Below are positions 52,628 to 62,500 of a stretch of DNA of 64,000 nucleotides, in pieces. The DNA is from Cyclobacteriaceae bacterium (lineage in GTDB: Bacteria > Bacteroidota > Bacteroidia > Cytophagales > Cyclobacteriaceae), in the NCBI GenBank assembly GCA_019638235.1, contig JAHBUE010000001.1, positions 1,102,492 to 1,166,491 on the forward strand. The letters are read 5' to 3'. The notes below the pieces were generated by a model, which was given only the letters and a program-made list of their open reading frames with translations, was not told where the DNA came from and ran no database searches. Position 1 is the first letter of the stretch. Every line of letters begins with the position of its first letter. The translations under genes were made by a program, and so were the position numbers.

Positions 52628-54631
52628 ATGATTTTTTTAACGCGGTATGTTCTGCCAGGCATTATTATAAGCCTGATTTTTTTGCAGACGGTGCAGGCGC
52701 AGCATAAGGCTTCCGCTACCGCCTGGTATCGGGATTATTTCACTTCAGGCGACCACGCTCCCGTAGAAACGTTACTCCATCAAAAAGAAAAGGAATTATT
52801 TGACGCCCGCGAAATCCGGGATGACTCGGCTCGTGTTTTCGTGCTGCTTCAAAAAGGGTTGATTCAACTGAACTACGCCTACAATTATGAGGCAGCTATG
52901 GATTGCTTCCTGCAATCGCTCGGTGCAGCCGACTCGGCAAGCCTGCCATCGGGTGAAATTTTTGCGTACTTAGCCCTTGCTCACATTTTTGAACAGGCCG
53001 GCAATCCTGAAAAAAGCCTGCAATTCTTAGAGCGCTCCTTCGCGTTGGCGTATGAACACAAGCATCCGGAAATATTAGCCTTAGTGTTGAATGAGCTTGG
53101 CAAAGCCAGTACATCAGCCGGTAAACTTGAAGACGCCCTTGAGCATTACGAGCATGCCCTTCGGTATAAAGACCAGCTCCCCGATAGTGGCCTCGAGGCA
53201 GAAACGTTACACAACCTCGCCAATTTGTTTGTTACCAAACGCGATTTCACTCAAGCGCTGGATTTCTTCAAGCAATCGTTAGCCATACGCAGAAAACAAC
53301 GCCTGCGACTGGAGGAAGGAATGTTGCTGAACGAAATCGGCACCATGTATAACAACCAGAACAATCGCGAGCGCGCTTACGCCAACTATGTGGCCGCGCT
53401 GGAAGTGTACCAAAGCATTGATTATAAAAAAGGCATAGCCGAAGCCTACAACCATATTGGCGAACATTACCTCTCGCAAAAAAGCTATACACAAGCTATC
53501 GCCAACCTTGAGCTTGCACTTACGGCTGCGCAATCTGCCCAGGCAAAGGCTGCCATGTTGAAAAGCTATGAATACCTGAGCATCGCATACAAGGCATTAA
53601 ATAATTTTCAGCAAGCGCTGAAGTATAAAGAGCAACAATTGAGTATTCACGAATTTATTGTTAAAGAAGAGAGCGACCAAAAGCTACTGGAAACACAAAG
53701 TACGTATGCCCTGCAACAAAAAGAATCGGAAATTGAACAACTCGACCGGGTAAGGAAAGAACGCGAACGCGAGTTAGCCGAACAGAAACGTTTACAAGGA
53801 TACCTATATGCCTTACTTGGGTTGGGCGTGGTTATTGCCGGATTGATTCTTTATTTATACATATTAAAGCAACGCTCTAACCGGCAGCTTCAAAGCATTA
53901 ATGCGCAGATAGAGGCGCAGAACACTCAGCTTCAAACCCTGAACAACACCAAGGATAAATTCTTTTCCATTATCGGGCACGATTTAAAAGGGCCGTTAAA
54001 TTCGCTCACCTCCTTTTCAAATTTACTCATCAATCATTTTGATGCTTTAAGCAAAGAAGAAATCCAAAACATTGCTAAAGACTTAGAGAAATCGCTGAAG
54101 AACCTGTTTGCTTTATTAAACAACCTGTTGGAATGGGCCAGGTCGCAAACCGGCAATATCGATTTTACAGCCGCGCCCATTAACATTATTGATATACTCG
54201 AACAGAACAAAGAGTTGCTGCAACAACAAGCCTCTGCAAAGGATATTACCATTCTGTACGAACCTGCCGAACTGTTGACTGCCTCTGCACACGCTGCCTC
54301 TGTTACTACGGTGGTGCGTAACCTCATTTCAAATTCCATAAAATTCACACCTTCGGGTGGCGCCATAAAACTCACTGCGCAGAAAAATGCGGATGAAGTC
54401 ATCGTTTCTGTTGCCGATACCGGGGTGGGCATGAGCAAAGCCGTTATGGATAAACTCTTTAGGTTAGATGCCAAACACTCAACGTTGGGCACAGCAAACG
54501 AAAAAGGCACTGGCCTCGGTCTTATTTTGTGTAAAGATTTTGTAGAAAAAAATGGTGGCCGGTTATGGATGGAGAGTGAAGAAGGAAAAGGCTCAACTTT
54601 TTATTTTAGTTTGCCATTGATGCAGAGCTGA
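52628..54631 (+). CDS. TPR sensor histidine kinase (HisKA type)
   Basis: A 667-residue kinase. I take the ATG at 52628, which gives a signal peptide MIFLTRYVLPGIIISLIFLQ; the frame also opens at a TTG six codons earlier. TPR repeats cover about 70-360 (for example EAETLHNLANLFVTKRDFTQALDFFKQSL). A coiled coil leads to one transmembrane helix near 396-415. The phosphoacceptor segment FSIIGHDLKGPLNSLTSFSNL lies near 447, the ATPase N-box in VRNLISNSIKFTPSGG near 562, then VADTGVGM and GTGLGLILCKDF. Hence a classical HisKA kinase, unlike the HisKA_3 one at 29146. No response regulator is adjacent, so its partner is elsewhere. Confidence 0.92.
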   Translation: MIFLTRYVLPGIIISLIFLQTVQAQHKASATAWYRDYFTSGDHAPVETLLHQKEKELFDAREIRDDSARVFVLLQKGLIQLNYAYNYEAAMDCFLQSLGAADSASLPSGEIFAYLALAHIFEQAGNPEKSLQFLERSFALAYEHKHPEILALVLNELGKASTSAGKLEDALEHYEHALRYKDQLPDSGLEAETLHNLANLFVTKRDFTQALDFFKQSLAIRRKQRLRLEEGMLLNEIGTMYNNQNNRERAYANYVAALEVYQSIDYKKGIAEAYNHIGEHYLSQKSYTQAIANLELALTAAQSAQAKAAMLKSYEYLSIAYKALNNFQQALKYKEQQLSIHEFIVKEESDQKLLETQSTYALQQKESEIEQLDRVRKERERELAEQKRLQGYLYALLGLGVVIAGLILYLYILKQRSNRQLQSINAQIEAQNTQLQTLNNTKDKFFSIIGHDLKGPLNSLTSFSNLLINHFDALSKEEIQNIAKDLEKSLKNLFALLNNLLEWARSQTGNIDFTAAPINIIDILEQNKELLQQQASAKDITILYEPAELLTASAHAASVTTVVRNLISNSIKFTPSGGAIKLTAQKNADEVIVSVADTGVGMSKAVMDKLFRLDAKHSTLGTANEKGTGLGLILCKDFVEKNGGRLWMESEEGKGSTFYFSLPLMQS

Positions 54632-54660
54632 TAAGCACTTTAAAAAAACCTCTTAATTCT

Positions 54661-54725
54661 AACCACATAGGCACATAGCGCACATAGAAAATAAAAAAAC
54701 TATGTGCACTATAGTTTCTATGTGA
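54661..54725. repeat. Intergenic repeat built of CACATAG/CTATGTG words
   Basis: ACCACATAGGCACATAGCGC and CACATAG on the left are mirrored by CTATGTG at 54700-54706 and 54718-54724 around an A-run. It can fold as nested hairpins and resembles the unit at 3951-4040 in plan. Confidence 0.65.
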
Positions 54726-54775
54726 TTCAAAATAGATTAGGCAGTTTTTCAAGACATGAAATCGAAAATCGCTAT

Positions 54776-54834
54776 AAAATCACTCCTCAAGTGATTTTAA
54801 TCACGCACGGAACTGCCACACTGTTTTAGCTTTG
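54776..54834 (+). promoter_or_regulatory. TauE promoter with Crp/Fnr-type box
   Basis: GTGATTTTAATCAC (54791-54804) fits GTGA-N6-TCAC. Exactly 22 bases later comes TAGCTTTG (54827-54834), a perfect TAnnTTTG. The box centre lies about 43 bases before the predicted start, the position of a class II activator. An overlapping inverted repeat AAAATCACT-N5-AGTGATTTT begins at 54776. Confidence 0.82.
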
Positions 54835-54859
54835 CCGAAATTTTTACGGATTATTGTAC

Positions 54860-55654
54860 ATGGAATTGTTAGGCTATGCTGCATCCATTATTATGGGATT
54901 AACCCTGGGGCTGATTGGCGGAGGTGGCTCCATTCTTACTGTTCCCATCCTGGTTTATTTATTTAACGTTGACCCGGTACTGGCAACAGCCTATTCATTA
55001 TTTGTTGTGGGACTAACCAGCGCTGTCGGCTCCGTTAGTCATTTTAAAAAAGGAAACGTAGATGTTAAAACGGCATTCGTATTTGGTGTACCTTCCGTTA
55101 TAACGGTTTATGTTGTTCGCAAATTTGTAATTCCTGCCATCCCCGACCCCGTGTTTTCATGGGGCACATTACCCATTGAAAAAAGTGTTTTTATCATGGC
55201 GTTGTTTGCCGTGCTCATGCTGTTGGCTTCTGTTTCCATGATTCGCAAACCAAAAAAACAGACTGCCCAATCAGTTGAAAAAAAATACAACTACCCGCTT
55301 ATTATTACCGAAGGACTTATAGTAGGGAGCATTACCGGGTTAGTGGGCGCTGGTGGCGGCTTCCTGATTATACCCGCGCTTGTATTGTTAGCCGGCTTAT
55401 CTATGAAAAAAGCAGTGGGCACTTCGCTGCTCATCATCACGTTGAAATCGTTGCTTGGTTTTACCGGTGATATAGGCGGAACGTTGCCGATTGATTATAC
55501 ATTCATGCTGATATTCTCGGCCTTCGCAATAGTTGGCATTCTTGTGGGCAGTTACCTCACCCGTTACATCTCTAACGAAAAACTAAAACCTGCCTTCGGG
55601 TGGTTTGTGCTGGTAATGGGCGTTTATATTTTGGGGAAGGAATTATTTCTGTAA
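54860..55654 (+). CDS. TauE/SafE-family sulfite (sulfur anion) exporter
   Basis: An inner-membrane protein of 264 residues with about eight helices in two repeats. The repeat signatures are GLTLGLIGGGGSILTVPILV near 13-32 and GSITGLVGAGGGFLIIPALVLL near 153-174, the G-x-x-G-x-G-G-G pattern of TauE/SafE. I use the ATG at 54860; a TTG two codons earlier is also open. The neighbour is a persulfide dioxygenase-rhodanese gene, and TauE is paired with the same enzyme type (CstB) in the staphylococcal cst sulfide-detoxification operon. Export of sulfite or thiosulfate is therefore a reasonable guess. The two genes have separate but matching promoters. Confidence 0.9.
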   Translation: MELLGYAASIIMGLTLGLIGGGGSILTVPILVYLFNVDPVLATAYSLFVVGLTSAVGSVSHFKKGNVDVKTAFVFGVPSVITVYVVRKFVIPAIPDPVFSWGTLPIEKSVFIMALFAVLMLLASVSMIRKPKKQTAQSVEKKYNYPLIITEGLIVGSITGLVGAGGGFLIIPALVLLAGLSMKKAVGTSLLIITLKSLLGFTGDIGGTLPIDYTFMLIFSAFAIVGILVGSYLTRYISNEKLKPAFGWFVLVMGVYILGKELFL

Positions 55655-55712
55655 ATTAAGGCCACTCACGAAGTGATGCCTGTGGCAAAAGGCACATTCG
55701 GTATTATTTATA

Positions 55713-55756
55713 GTGACAAAAATCACGGAAACTCTTTTGTCCTTAACGTAGTTTTG
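55713..55756 (+). promoter_or_regulatory. Dioxygenase-rhodanese promoter with Crp/Fnr-type box
   Basis: GTGACAAAAATCAC (55713-55726), then exactly 22 bases, then TAGTTTTG (55749-55756). Box type, spacing and -7 element are the same as at the TauE promoter. A further promoter-like pair (TTTG at 55753, TACCTTTG at 55777-55784, spacer 20) may give a second start. Confidence 0.82.
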
Positions 55757-55835
55757 TATCCATATTGCTGAACTGTTACCTTTGTAACGGATGCTTTAAT
55801 CGTTCCTTAATCTTATAATTAAACTACTAACCGAT

Positions 55836-57239
55836 ATGTATTTTCAACACGTGTACGACAAAACCCTGGCACAAGCCAGTTATTTCATTGGCTGCCAGAA
55901 AGAAGGCGTGGCTATGGTAATCGACCCCAAACGCGATGTAGATACCTACCTGCAACTTGCCGCCCAGAACAAAATGAAGATCACGCACATTGCCGAAACG
56001 CACATTCATGCCGATTTTCTTACCGGTTCGCGCGAGCTTGCCGCCCTTACCGGTGCAAAACTGTATCTGTCTGATGAAGGGGGCGAAGGGTGGCAATATG
56101 AATTTGCACATGAAGGCCTGAAAGACGGTGATTCGTTTATGGTTGGCAACCTGAAATTTGATGTGCTGCACACACCCGGCCACACACCCGAAAGCATAAG
56201 TTTTTTATTAACCGATTTACCCTCAAGCCCTGAACCGGTAATGTTATTTACTGGCGACTTTGTTTTTGTGGGCGATGTTGGCCGTCCTGACCTTCTTGAA
56301 AAAGCTGCCGGGATAACCGGCACAAAAGAAGACGGGGCAAAGGAAATGTATAAATCAATTAAACGTTTCAATACACTTCCTGATTACATACAGGTTTGGC
56401 CCGGTCATGGCGCAGGCTCCGCGTGTGGTAAAGCATTGGGTGCAGTGCCGAGTTCAACAGTAGGGTATGAAAAAATCAGGAACTGGGCTTTTCAATATCC
56501 AAACGATGAGAACGGCTTTGTAAAATATTTACTCGAAGACCAACCCGAGCCTCCGAGATACTTTGCCATGATGAAAAAACTGAACAAAGTTGACCGGCCA
56601 TTGCTTACTGAAGTTCCGAAACTTAAAAAATTAAGCGCTGCCGAATTTAAAAGTGCATTTGATAGCGGTGTAAAAATTATTGATACCCGTTTAAAAACAG
56701 ATTTTGCCACAGGGTTTATTCCGGGTGCATACAACATACAGGGCAACAACTCATTTGCAACCTGGTGCGGTTGGATTCTCAACTATGACGAGCCATTTAT
56801 CCTCATTGCCGAAGAAAGCAAATTAGATGACCTGACCCGAAAACTTATGCGCATTGGGTTAGATAATATTTACGGATACGTGGAAAACGTAACGGTCTGG
56901 GAAGAGCTTGGTAACACGCTTGAAAAAGCAAACGTGATTACCGAATCCGAACTGAAACAAATCATGCAATCGAACCATACGCAATACGTTGACTTACGTG
57001 GCGAAACCGAATACAAATCAGGGCACATTAAAGGTTCCGACCATGTGTTTATCGGAACACTGGAAAAGAATCTCGATAAAGTGAAGAAAGATGAACAGGT
57101 GGTAATATTCTGCCAGGCCGGTGACCGCTCCTCTATCGGTTATTCCATACTGGCGCGTAACGGGTACAAAAACATACAGAACTATAGCGGTGGCATGAGC
57201 GATTGGGTTAACAAGGGAAACCCGGTTGTTACGGGTTGA
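55836..57239 (+). CDS. Persulfide dioxygenase-rhodanese fusion (CstB-like)
   Basis: A 467-residue fusion. The metallo-beta-lactamase domain (1-245) has the iron site: HIHADFLTG near 57-65, HTPGHTPESISF near 110-121 and FTGDFVFVGDVGRPDL near 137-152, as in ETHE1-type persulfide dioxygenases. A first rhodanese domain (about 265-355) has no active-site Cys; the loop reads IAEESKLDD. The second (about 370-467) has CQAGDRSSIGYS near 430, with the catalytic Cys. This order matches CstB of S. aureus, which turns persulfides into thiosulfate. The cytoplasmic product sulfite/thiosulfate would be removed by the adjacent TauE. Its promoter carries a Crp/Fnr-type box. Confidence 0.92.
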   Translation: MYFQHVYDKTLAQASYFIGCQKEGVAMVIDPKRDVDTYLQLAAQNKMKITHIAETHIHADFLTGSRELAALTGAKLYLSDEGGEGWQYEFAHEGLKDGDSFMVGNLKFDVLHTPGHTPESISFLLTDLPSSPEPVMLFTGDFVFVGDVGRPDLLEKAAGITGTKEDGAKEMYKSIKRFNTLPDYIQVWPGHGAGSACGKALGAVPSSTVGYEKIRNWAFQYPNDENGFVKYLLEDQPEPPRYFAMMKKLNKVDRPLLTEVPKLKKLSAAEFKSAFDSGVKIIDTRLKTDFATGFIPGAYNIQGNNSFATWCGWILNYDEPFILIAEESKLDDLTRKLMRIGLDNIYGYVENVTVWEELGNTLEKANVITESELKQIMQSNHTQYVDLRGETEYKSGHIKGSDHVFIGTLEKNLDKVKKDEQVVIFCQAGDRSSIGYSILARNGYKNIQNYSGGMSDWVNKGNPVVTG

Positions 57240-57438
57240 GGGATTTATGATTGTTGATTTATGATTTTGGATTTTAGATGTATGTTGCTGCACTTCTAAA
57301 ATCCAAAACCTTCTGAAAATAAGGCCGGCCTTACGATTTATAATTTGTGATGCTTATAACTTCTCAAATCATAAGAAGGAATTTACGATTTCTGATACCC
57401 TTAAATCTTAAATTCAAAATCGTAAATCTTAAATCAAA

Positions 57439-59082
57439 TCACTTTTCCAGCACCTTGCTCATCGTCATCGCGAGTTTTACGGCTTCGTAGGCATTCACCA
57501 ATCCGCCAGAGCGACTAAGTTTATTGAAATCAACCGGTGCCTCACCTCCGGGTGTTATTACTTTCAGGCCATCAAACTTGCGGGTAGATTGATTGAGAAT
57601 TTCTTTTACCTGCACGGCAGTAAGGTCGGGGAAGTACGACATGATAATAGCGGCTACACCTGCGGCTGCCGGGCTGGCCATACTTGTGCCCTGATTATTT
57701 TTGTACTTATTATCCGGGATGGTAGAATAAATTTCTACACCAGGCGAAAACAAATCGACTGATTTTTTACCGTAGTTAGAAAACGAAGCAACAAAGTTTT
57801 CATCTGCACCCCAGGATGAAGCGCCCACTTCAATCCAGTTTTTAGCTTCCTTACCATCGCTGTAAAAGCGCGAAGGAAAATTATTTTTCTTATCAATGTC
57901 ATCGCCATCATTACCGGCAGCATGTACCAGCAACACCCCTTTCGATTCGGCATACTTCACGGCTTTGTCAACTGCATCTTTTTGTGGTGAGTATGATTTT
58001 CCAAAACTCATATTGATAATGTGCGCGCCATTGTCTACCGCATAACGAATGGCATTGGCCACATCCTTGTCGCGTTCATCGCCATCGGGCACAGCACGTA
58101 CAGCCATAATCTTTACGTTGTCGGCAATGCCTTTTATGCCAATATCGTTTTTCCTGTTGGCGGCAATAATGCCGGCCACGTGTGTGCCGTGTTCGGCATC
58201 GGGGCCTTTAACATCGTTGTTTCCGTAATACTTTTCATTCAGGTCGTTGTAGTTATCGCCTACTATTTCGCGCGAATCAAAATCTTCATTATACCCGAAC
58301 AACGCCTGAGCACGATAATAATCTACCGCGCCTTTTAAATCTTCCAGCACTTCATCTACCTCAACATCAGGCCCAAAGTTTTGAAAAATTATAGAGATAG
58401 CATTTTTTGAAAACGCCACAACCGGGTCGGATGATTTCAGCGTATCCAGCATGCCTGCCGTAATTTTATCAACCTTTAGTATTTGTTTCAGTGTATCATT
58501 ACCAAAGCTAATGTTTGTGTAGATGGTGTTGTACATATTGTACTGCTGGGTGGCCTCTTCCGAACGGGTTTTAAATTTCGATTTGATGTCCTTATAATAA
58601 GCGTACTCGGCCTGGCTTTTCTTGGGCACTTTTTTCTCCTCTACATTTTCGTACTTAGCCTTCAGGCGAATATACTCGCGGGTAAGTTCGTAGGTATCCT
58701 CACTTACGTTGCCCTCTTTGCCGCCAATAAAATTCCAGCCATACACATCATCTACATAACCGTTCTTGTCGTCATCAATGCCGTTATCCGGAATTTCGCC
58801 CGTGTTAATCCACACCACATCTTTCAGGTCTTCATGAAAAACATCTACCCCCGAATCAATCACCGCTACGATAACCGTGCGCGAAGGCTTGTCTTTTAAA
58901 AGCGTGTTGTACACGCGATCGGCACTTACGCCCTGGAGCTTATCCGTTTCGGGGTCGCGCAAAAACCAATCTTTAGGAGCTTTTGTGCTATCCTGGGCAA
59001 TTTCAGCAGCCTGAAAAGCCAATACATTTCCAACCGACAGGCCCGCTGCAACTACAAGCCCCATCCAAAATTTATTCATCAT
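57439..59082 (-). CDS. Secreted subtilase (S8 family serine peptidase)
   Basis: A 547-residue exported protease. The start at 59082 (MMNKFWMGLVVAAGLSVGNV) gives a signal peptide; the longer frame adds 11 codons. The catalytic triad is Asp in VAVIDSGVDVFHEDLKDVVW near 75, His in EHGTHVAGIIAANRKND near 293, and Ser in GTSMASPAAAGVAAIIMSYF near 472. The oxyanion Asn lies in VHAAGNDGDDIDKKN near 386. Asp and His are about 220 residues apart instead of the usual 30-40. The gap is filled by a charged helical insert (about 110-270) seen in several Cytophagales subtilases. No T9SS C-terminal domain is seen, so it may stay periplasmic. Confidence 0.92.
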   Translation of the reverse strand: MMNKFWMGLVVAAGLSVGNVLAFQAAEIAQDSTKAPKDWFLRDPETDKLQGVSADRVYNTLLKDKPSRTVIVAVIDSGVDVFHEDLKDVVWINTGEIPDNGIDDDKNGYVDDVYGWNFIGGKEGNVSEDTYELTREYIRLKAKYENVEEKKVPKKSQAEYAYYKDIKSKFKTRSEEATQQYNMYNTIYTNISFGNDTLKQILKVDKITAGMLDTLKSSDPVVAFSKNAISIIFQNFGPDVEVDEVLEDLKGAVDYYRAQALFGYNEDFDSREIVGDNYNDLNEKYYGNNDVKGPDAEHGTHVAGIIAANRKNDIGIKGIADNVKIMAVRAVPDGDERDKDVANAIRYAVDNGAHIINMSFGKSYSPQKDAVDKAVKYAESKGVLLVHAAGNDGDDIDKKNNFPSRFYSDGKEAKNWIEVGASSWGADENFVASFSNYGKKSVDLFSPGVEIYSTIPDNKYKNNQGTSMASPAAAGVAAIIMSYFPDLTAVQVKEILNQSTRKFDGLKVITPGGEAPVDFNKLSRSGGLVNAYEAVKLAMTMSKVLEK

Positions 59083-59272
59083 AGTGATTTGATTTACAAG
59101 GTTTAACGACCGCAAGGTAAAAGTTCTGCTGATAATTTTTTCAAAAATTGTTTGAGCGGAATTTTCTACAAAACCATGCCAAAACTTACTTCTGTTATGG
59201 CAGGCCTAAGAAACAAAATCATAAAAACGCCAATACCGGCATCTTTGCGTTAGAAAAAAGAGGGGAAGAAAC

Positions 59273-59386
59273 ATGATATACCTGGCCGTAACAACTATTT
59301 CACTTTTCTATGGTATTTTGATTTACAGTTCATTAAAGCTAAACAAGAATTCGCGGGGCACCGACAGTCAGACCGGTCGCCCTTAA
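59273..59386 (+). CDS. Possible 37-residue membrane peptide
   Basis: A short frame starting MIYLAVTTISLFYGILIYSS, which is one hydrophobic helix, followed by a basic/polar tail (KLNKNSRGTDSQTGRP). A purine-rich stretch AGAGGGGAAGAA lies just before the ATG and could serve as a ribosome-binding site. It occupies part of the 404-base gap between the subtilase and WD40-caspase genes. The rest of that gap shows nothing recognisable. There is no homology evidence. Confidence 0.4.
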   Translation: MIYLAVTTISLFYGILIYSSLKLNKNSRGTDSQTGRP

Positions 59387-59519
59387 TGAATAGTCCTAAA
59401 GAGCCTTTTTTCAAGGTTTTTTAAGGGTTCCTGACAATTAGCATCCGTACCAAACCCGGTGCATAACATCAGTTCATAAAATAATTGGTAACTTTACTGG
59501 CTACCAACCCGATTGATTT

Positions 59520-62500
59520 ATGGTGAGGATATTATGCATAGCCGCTTGCTGGTGGATGGCCAGTGCGCCACTGTTGGCCCAGGCACCCCGAATTGTGATA
59601 AACCCGATGGGCCACTCGGCCAAGGTACACAACCTCGTTTTTACTCCCGATGGCAGTCGGATTATTTCAATTTCCGAAGACAAAACGATTAGGGTATGGA
59701 ATGCCGAAAACGGTGACATGCTGAAGAAATTTGAATCGCAGATAGGCGATGGATGGGAAGGGATGCTGTATGCCTCCGCCCTCTCGCCCGATGGCAAACT
59801 GTTGGCCGTGAGCGGCTACCCCGTTAGCACCGAAAAAGAAAATTATATCATCATTATCGATGTTGAAAAAGGAGTGCAAGTGGCTACGGCCATCGGCCAT
59901 ACCAATGTTATCAACACCTTATCGTTTAGCGGGTCGGGGCTTTACCTGGCCAGTGGCAGCGATGACCGCACCATAAAAATATGGAAAGTTGAAAATACCC
60001 CAACGTTAAAAACAGTTGCCACTATTTCGACAAACTCGGCTGTTACCAGTCTGAGTTTTAACGCGCGCACGCAAGACTTAGCCGTAGCGGTTGAAAGTCG
60101 CGACATACTTGTTTATGCCCTTCAAAATCTCGATAAGGGCGCTACCAAATTTACACCCAAGCCTTTAAAGAAACATAGAGGGATACTGAACAAGGTTGTT
60201 TATTCGCCCGAAGGTTCATACTTAGCCAGTTGCAGTTTTGACAACGAACTTATTCTTTGGAATGCAGACGGCACGGTGGTGAAAGAATTCGGAAATATAA
60301 AAGAGCCTGTTAATGCTCTTGCTTTTTCGTTTGATGGAAAAATTTTAGCGGCATTGGATGTAACCGGCAAAGGTGCAAGCTATGCCGTGCCCGGAGGCGC
60401 CCGGTTTACCGATTTCCTGGCACACGACAACACGGTTTTTTGTGCGGCCTTTTCGCCATCGCTTACCGGCAATTATGTGGTGGCCTCAGCTGGTGGCAGC
60501 AATAACGAGATATACCTGTGGAATCCGATCAACGGATTAATTGTAAGAAAAATAAAAGGAAAAGGAAGCGCCATTTATAATCTCGCTTTTGGCGAAGATC
60601 TTGAACTTTTTATTTCGCGCGAATTCAGTAAATCGGGTAAACCGCAATACAAGAACAGCTTCAATTTTTCATCGTTCACCATTAACCGCAATCCTTCACA
60701 ACAACCGGCAAAACGTAATCTGCCAAAAGATGCGATGCAGACAGGCATTAACACCATCTCACTCCCGAAAGGAAAAACCATTGCTACCAGCGAAGGCGAA
60801 GACGGACGCATACTCGATTACTTAGCGTTGGACGATGGCAGCGTAGTAGTAGCCAGCGATTTTTCGCTGAAGATGTTCGACAAGAACGGCTATCTCAATA
60901 AAGAATTTATCGGACACTCGGGGGCGGTGCGGGCCGTTACCGTAAGCGCTGACGGGCAGTATCTCGCTTCGGGCGGTGAAGACCAATCTATTATTATCTG
61001 GAAACTTTCGGAATCGGGGTTCGCGCCAAGTATGCGCAGCTTTTTTGATACCCCCGAATGGGCATCTTACTTTAACTCCTTGCCGATAGATTCGCTCACG
61101 AAAGAACCAACCAAGAAAGCCTGGCAGGATGTGATCGCCTTTATGAAAGCCAACGGACAAAAAGCGGTAAAGGAAGTTGAAGCCATATACAAATCGCTGG
61201 GCGAGGTGCTCATACCCTTTGCCACGCTGTTCCTTACTGAAGACAACGAATGGGTTTGCTGGACACCCCGAGGATACTTCAGTTGCTCATCGGCAGGCGG
61301 TCAGTATTTTGGCTGGCATGTAAACCGGGGCATTGAACAATTAGCTGATTTTTTTTCGGCTGAACAATACTTTGAGGTTTTATACCGGCCTAAAGAAATG
61401 AGCAAGAGCATCTCGGAAGGAAAACGTGTGGAAGATATTTTGCGCGAATCGGGCGAACGGATTTTTGATCTCGGCAAGCTGCACCGGCCTTCAGTGGGTT
61501 TCTTTGATGTATCGGTAACGATGAAGCAAACCGACTTGCTGCGCTATAACAAAGGAACGTTTATTACGCAGGCGCGTACCGTGCCACTCACGGTTGAAAT
61601 ATTCGATGGCGGTGGAGGTGTGAAAGAAGTTAACATCTACCAGAACGACAAGCTCATCATAAACGACACTGATGTTAAAACTAACGGAGAAGGTGAGAAG
61701 GTTGAAAAAACCTATGCCGTTGAAATGGTGAACGAACTGAATGAGTTTAAAGTTAAAGTAGTCAACTACCAGAAAATTGAATCGCGTGCAGATGTACTAC
61801 CCGTTGAATACACCGGTGAGGTTATCGCTACATCTTCCCTGTATGTGCTATCCGTTGGCATCAACGAATACCAGAACGCATCCTACAACCTGAACTATGC
61901 CAGGCCCGATGCGCAATCTTTTACCGAAAAAATATTAGAACACGGAAAAGGCATCTTTAAATCGGTAAACCGATTAGAGATATACGACAAGGACGCTACC
62001 CGCGAAAATATACTGAAAGGATTTAAGTCGATTGTGTCCAGGGCCAAGCCCGAAGATGTGTTTGTGTTTTACTATGCAGGCCACGGCACGTTAGACGAAG
62101 ACAACAACAATGAGTATTACCTTGTGCCTACCGACATAACCAAACTCTATGGCGACCATGCGCAATTAACAGCAAAGGGTATTTCGGCAACCGAACTGAA
62201 AGACCAGCTTACGCAGTTGAAAGCGCAAAAGCAAATTGTATTAATGGATGCCTGCCACTCTGGTGGCGCTATTAAAAGTATGAATGTACGGGCAGCCGCA
62301 TCAGATGAAAGAGCTATCGTGCAATTGGCCAGGAGTTCAGGCGTGGTGATGATGGCCTCAAGTGGAACGCAGCAGTTTGCTACCGAGTTTGAAGAACTGA
62401 GGCATGGCGTGTTTACGTATGCCTTACTGGAAGCCCTTGAAGGAAAAGCCGATAATGGAGATGGCAAGATCACGGTAAACGAAATTAAGATGTACATGGA

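Noticed and set aside
55667..55677. TCACGAAGTGA as another Crp/Fnr box
   Set aside because: The half-sites are in the inverse order with a 3-base gap and no -7 element at 22 bases.
55827..56371. Minus-strand frames over the dioxygenase domain
   Set aside because: Shadows of the metallo-beta-lactamase coding sequence.
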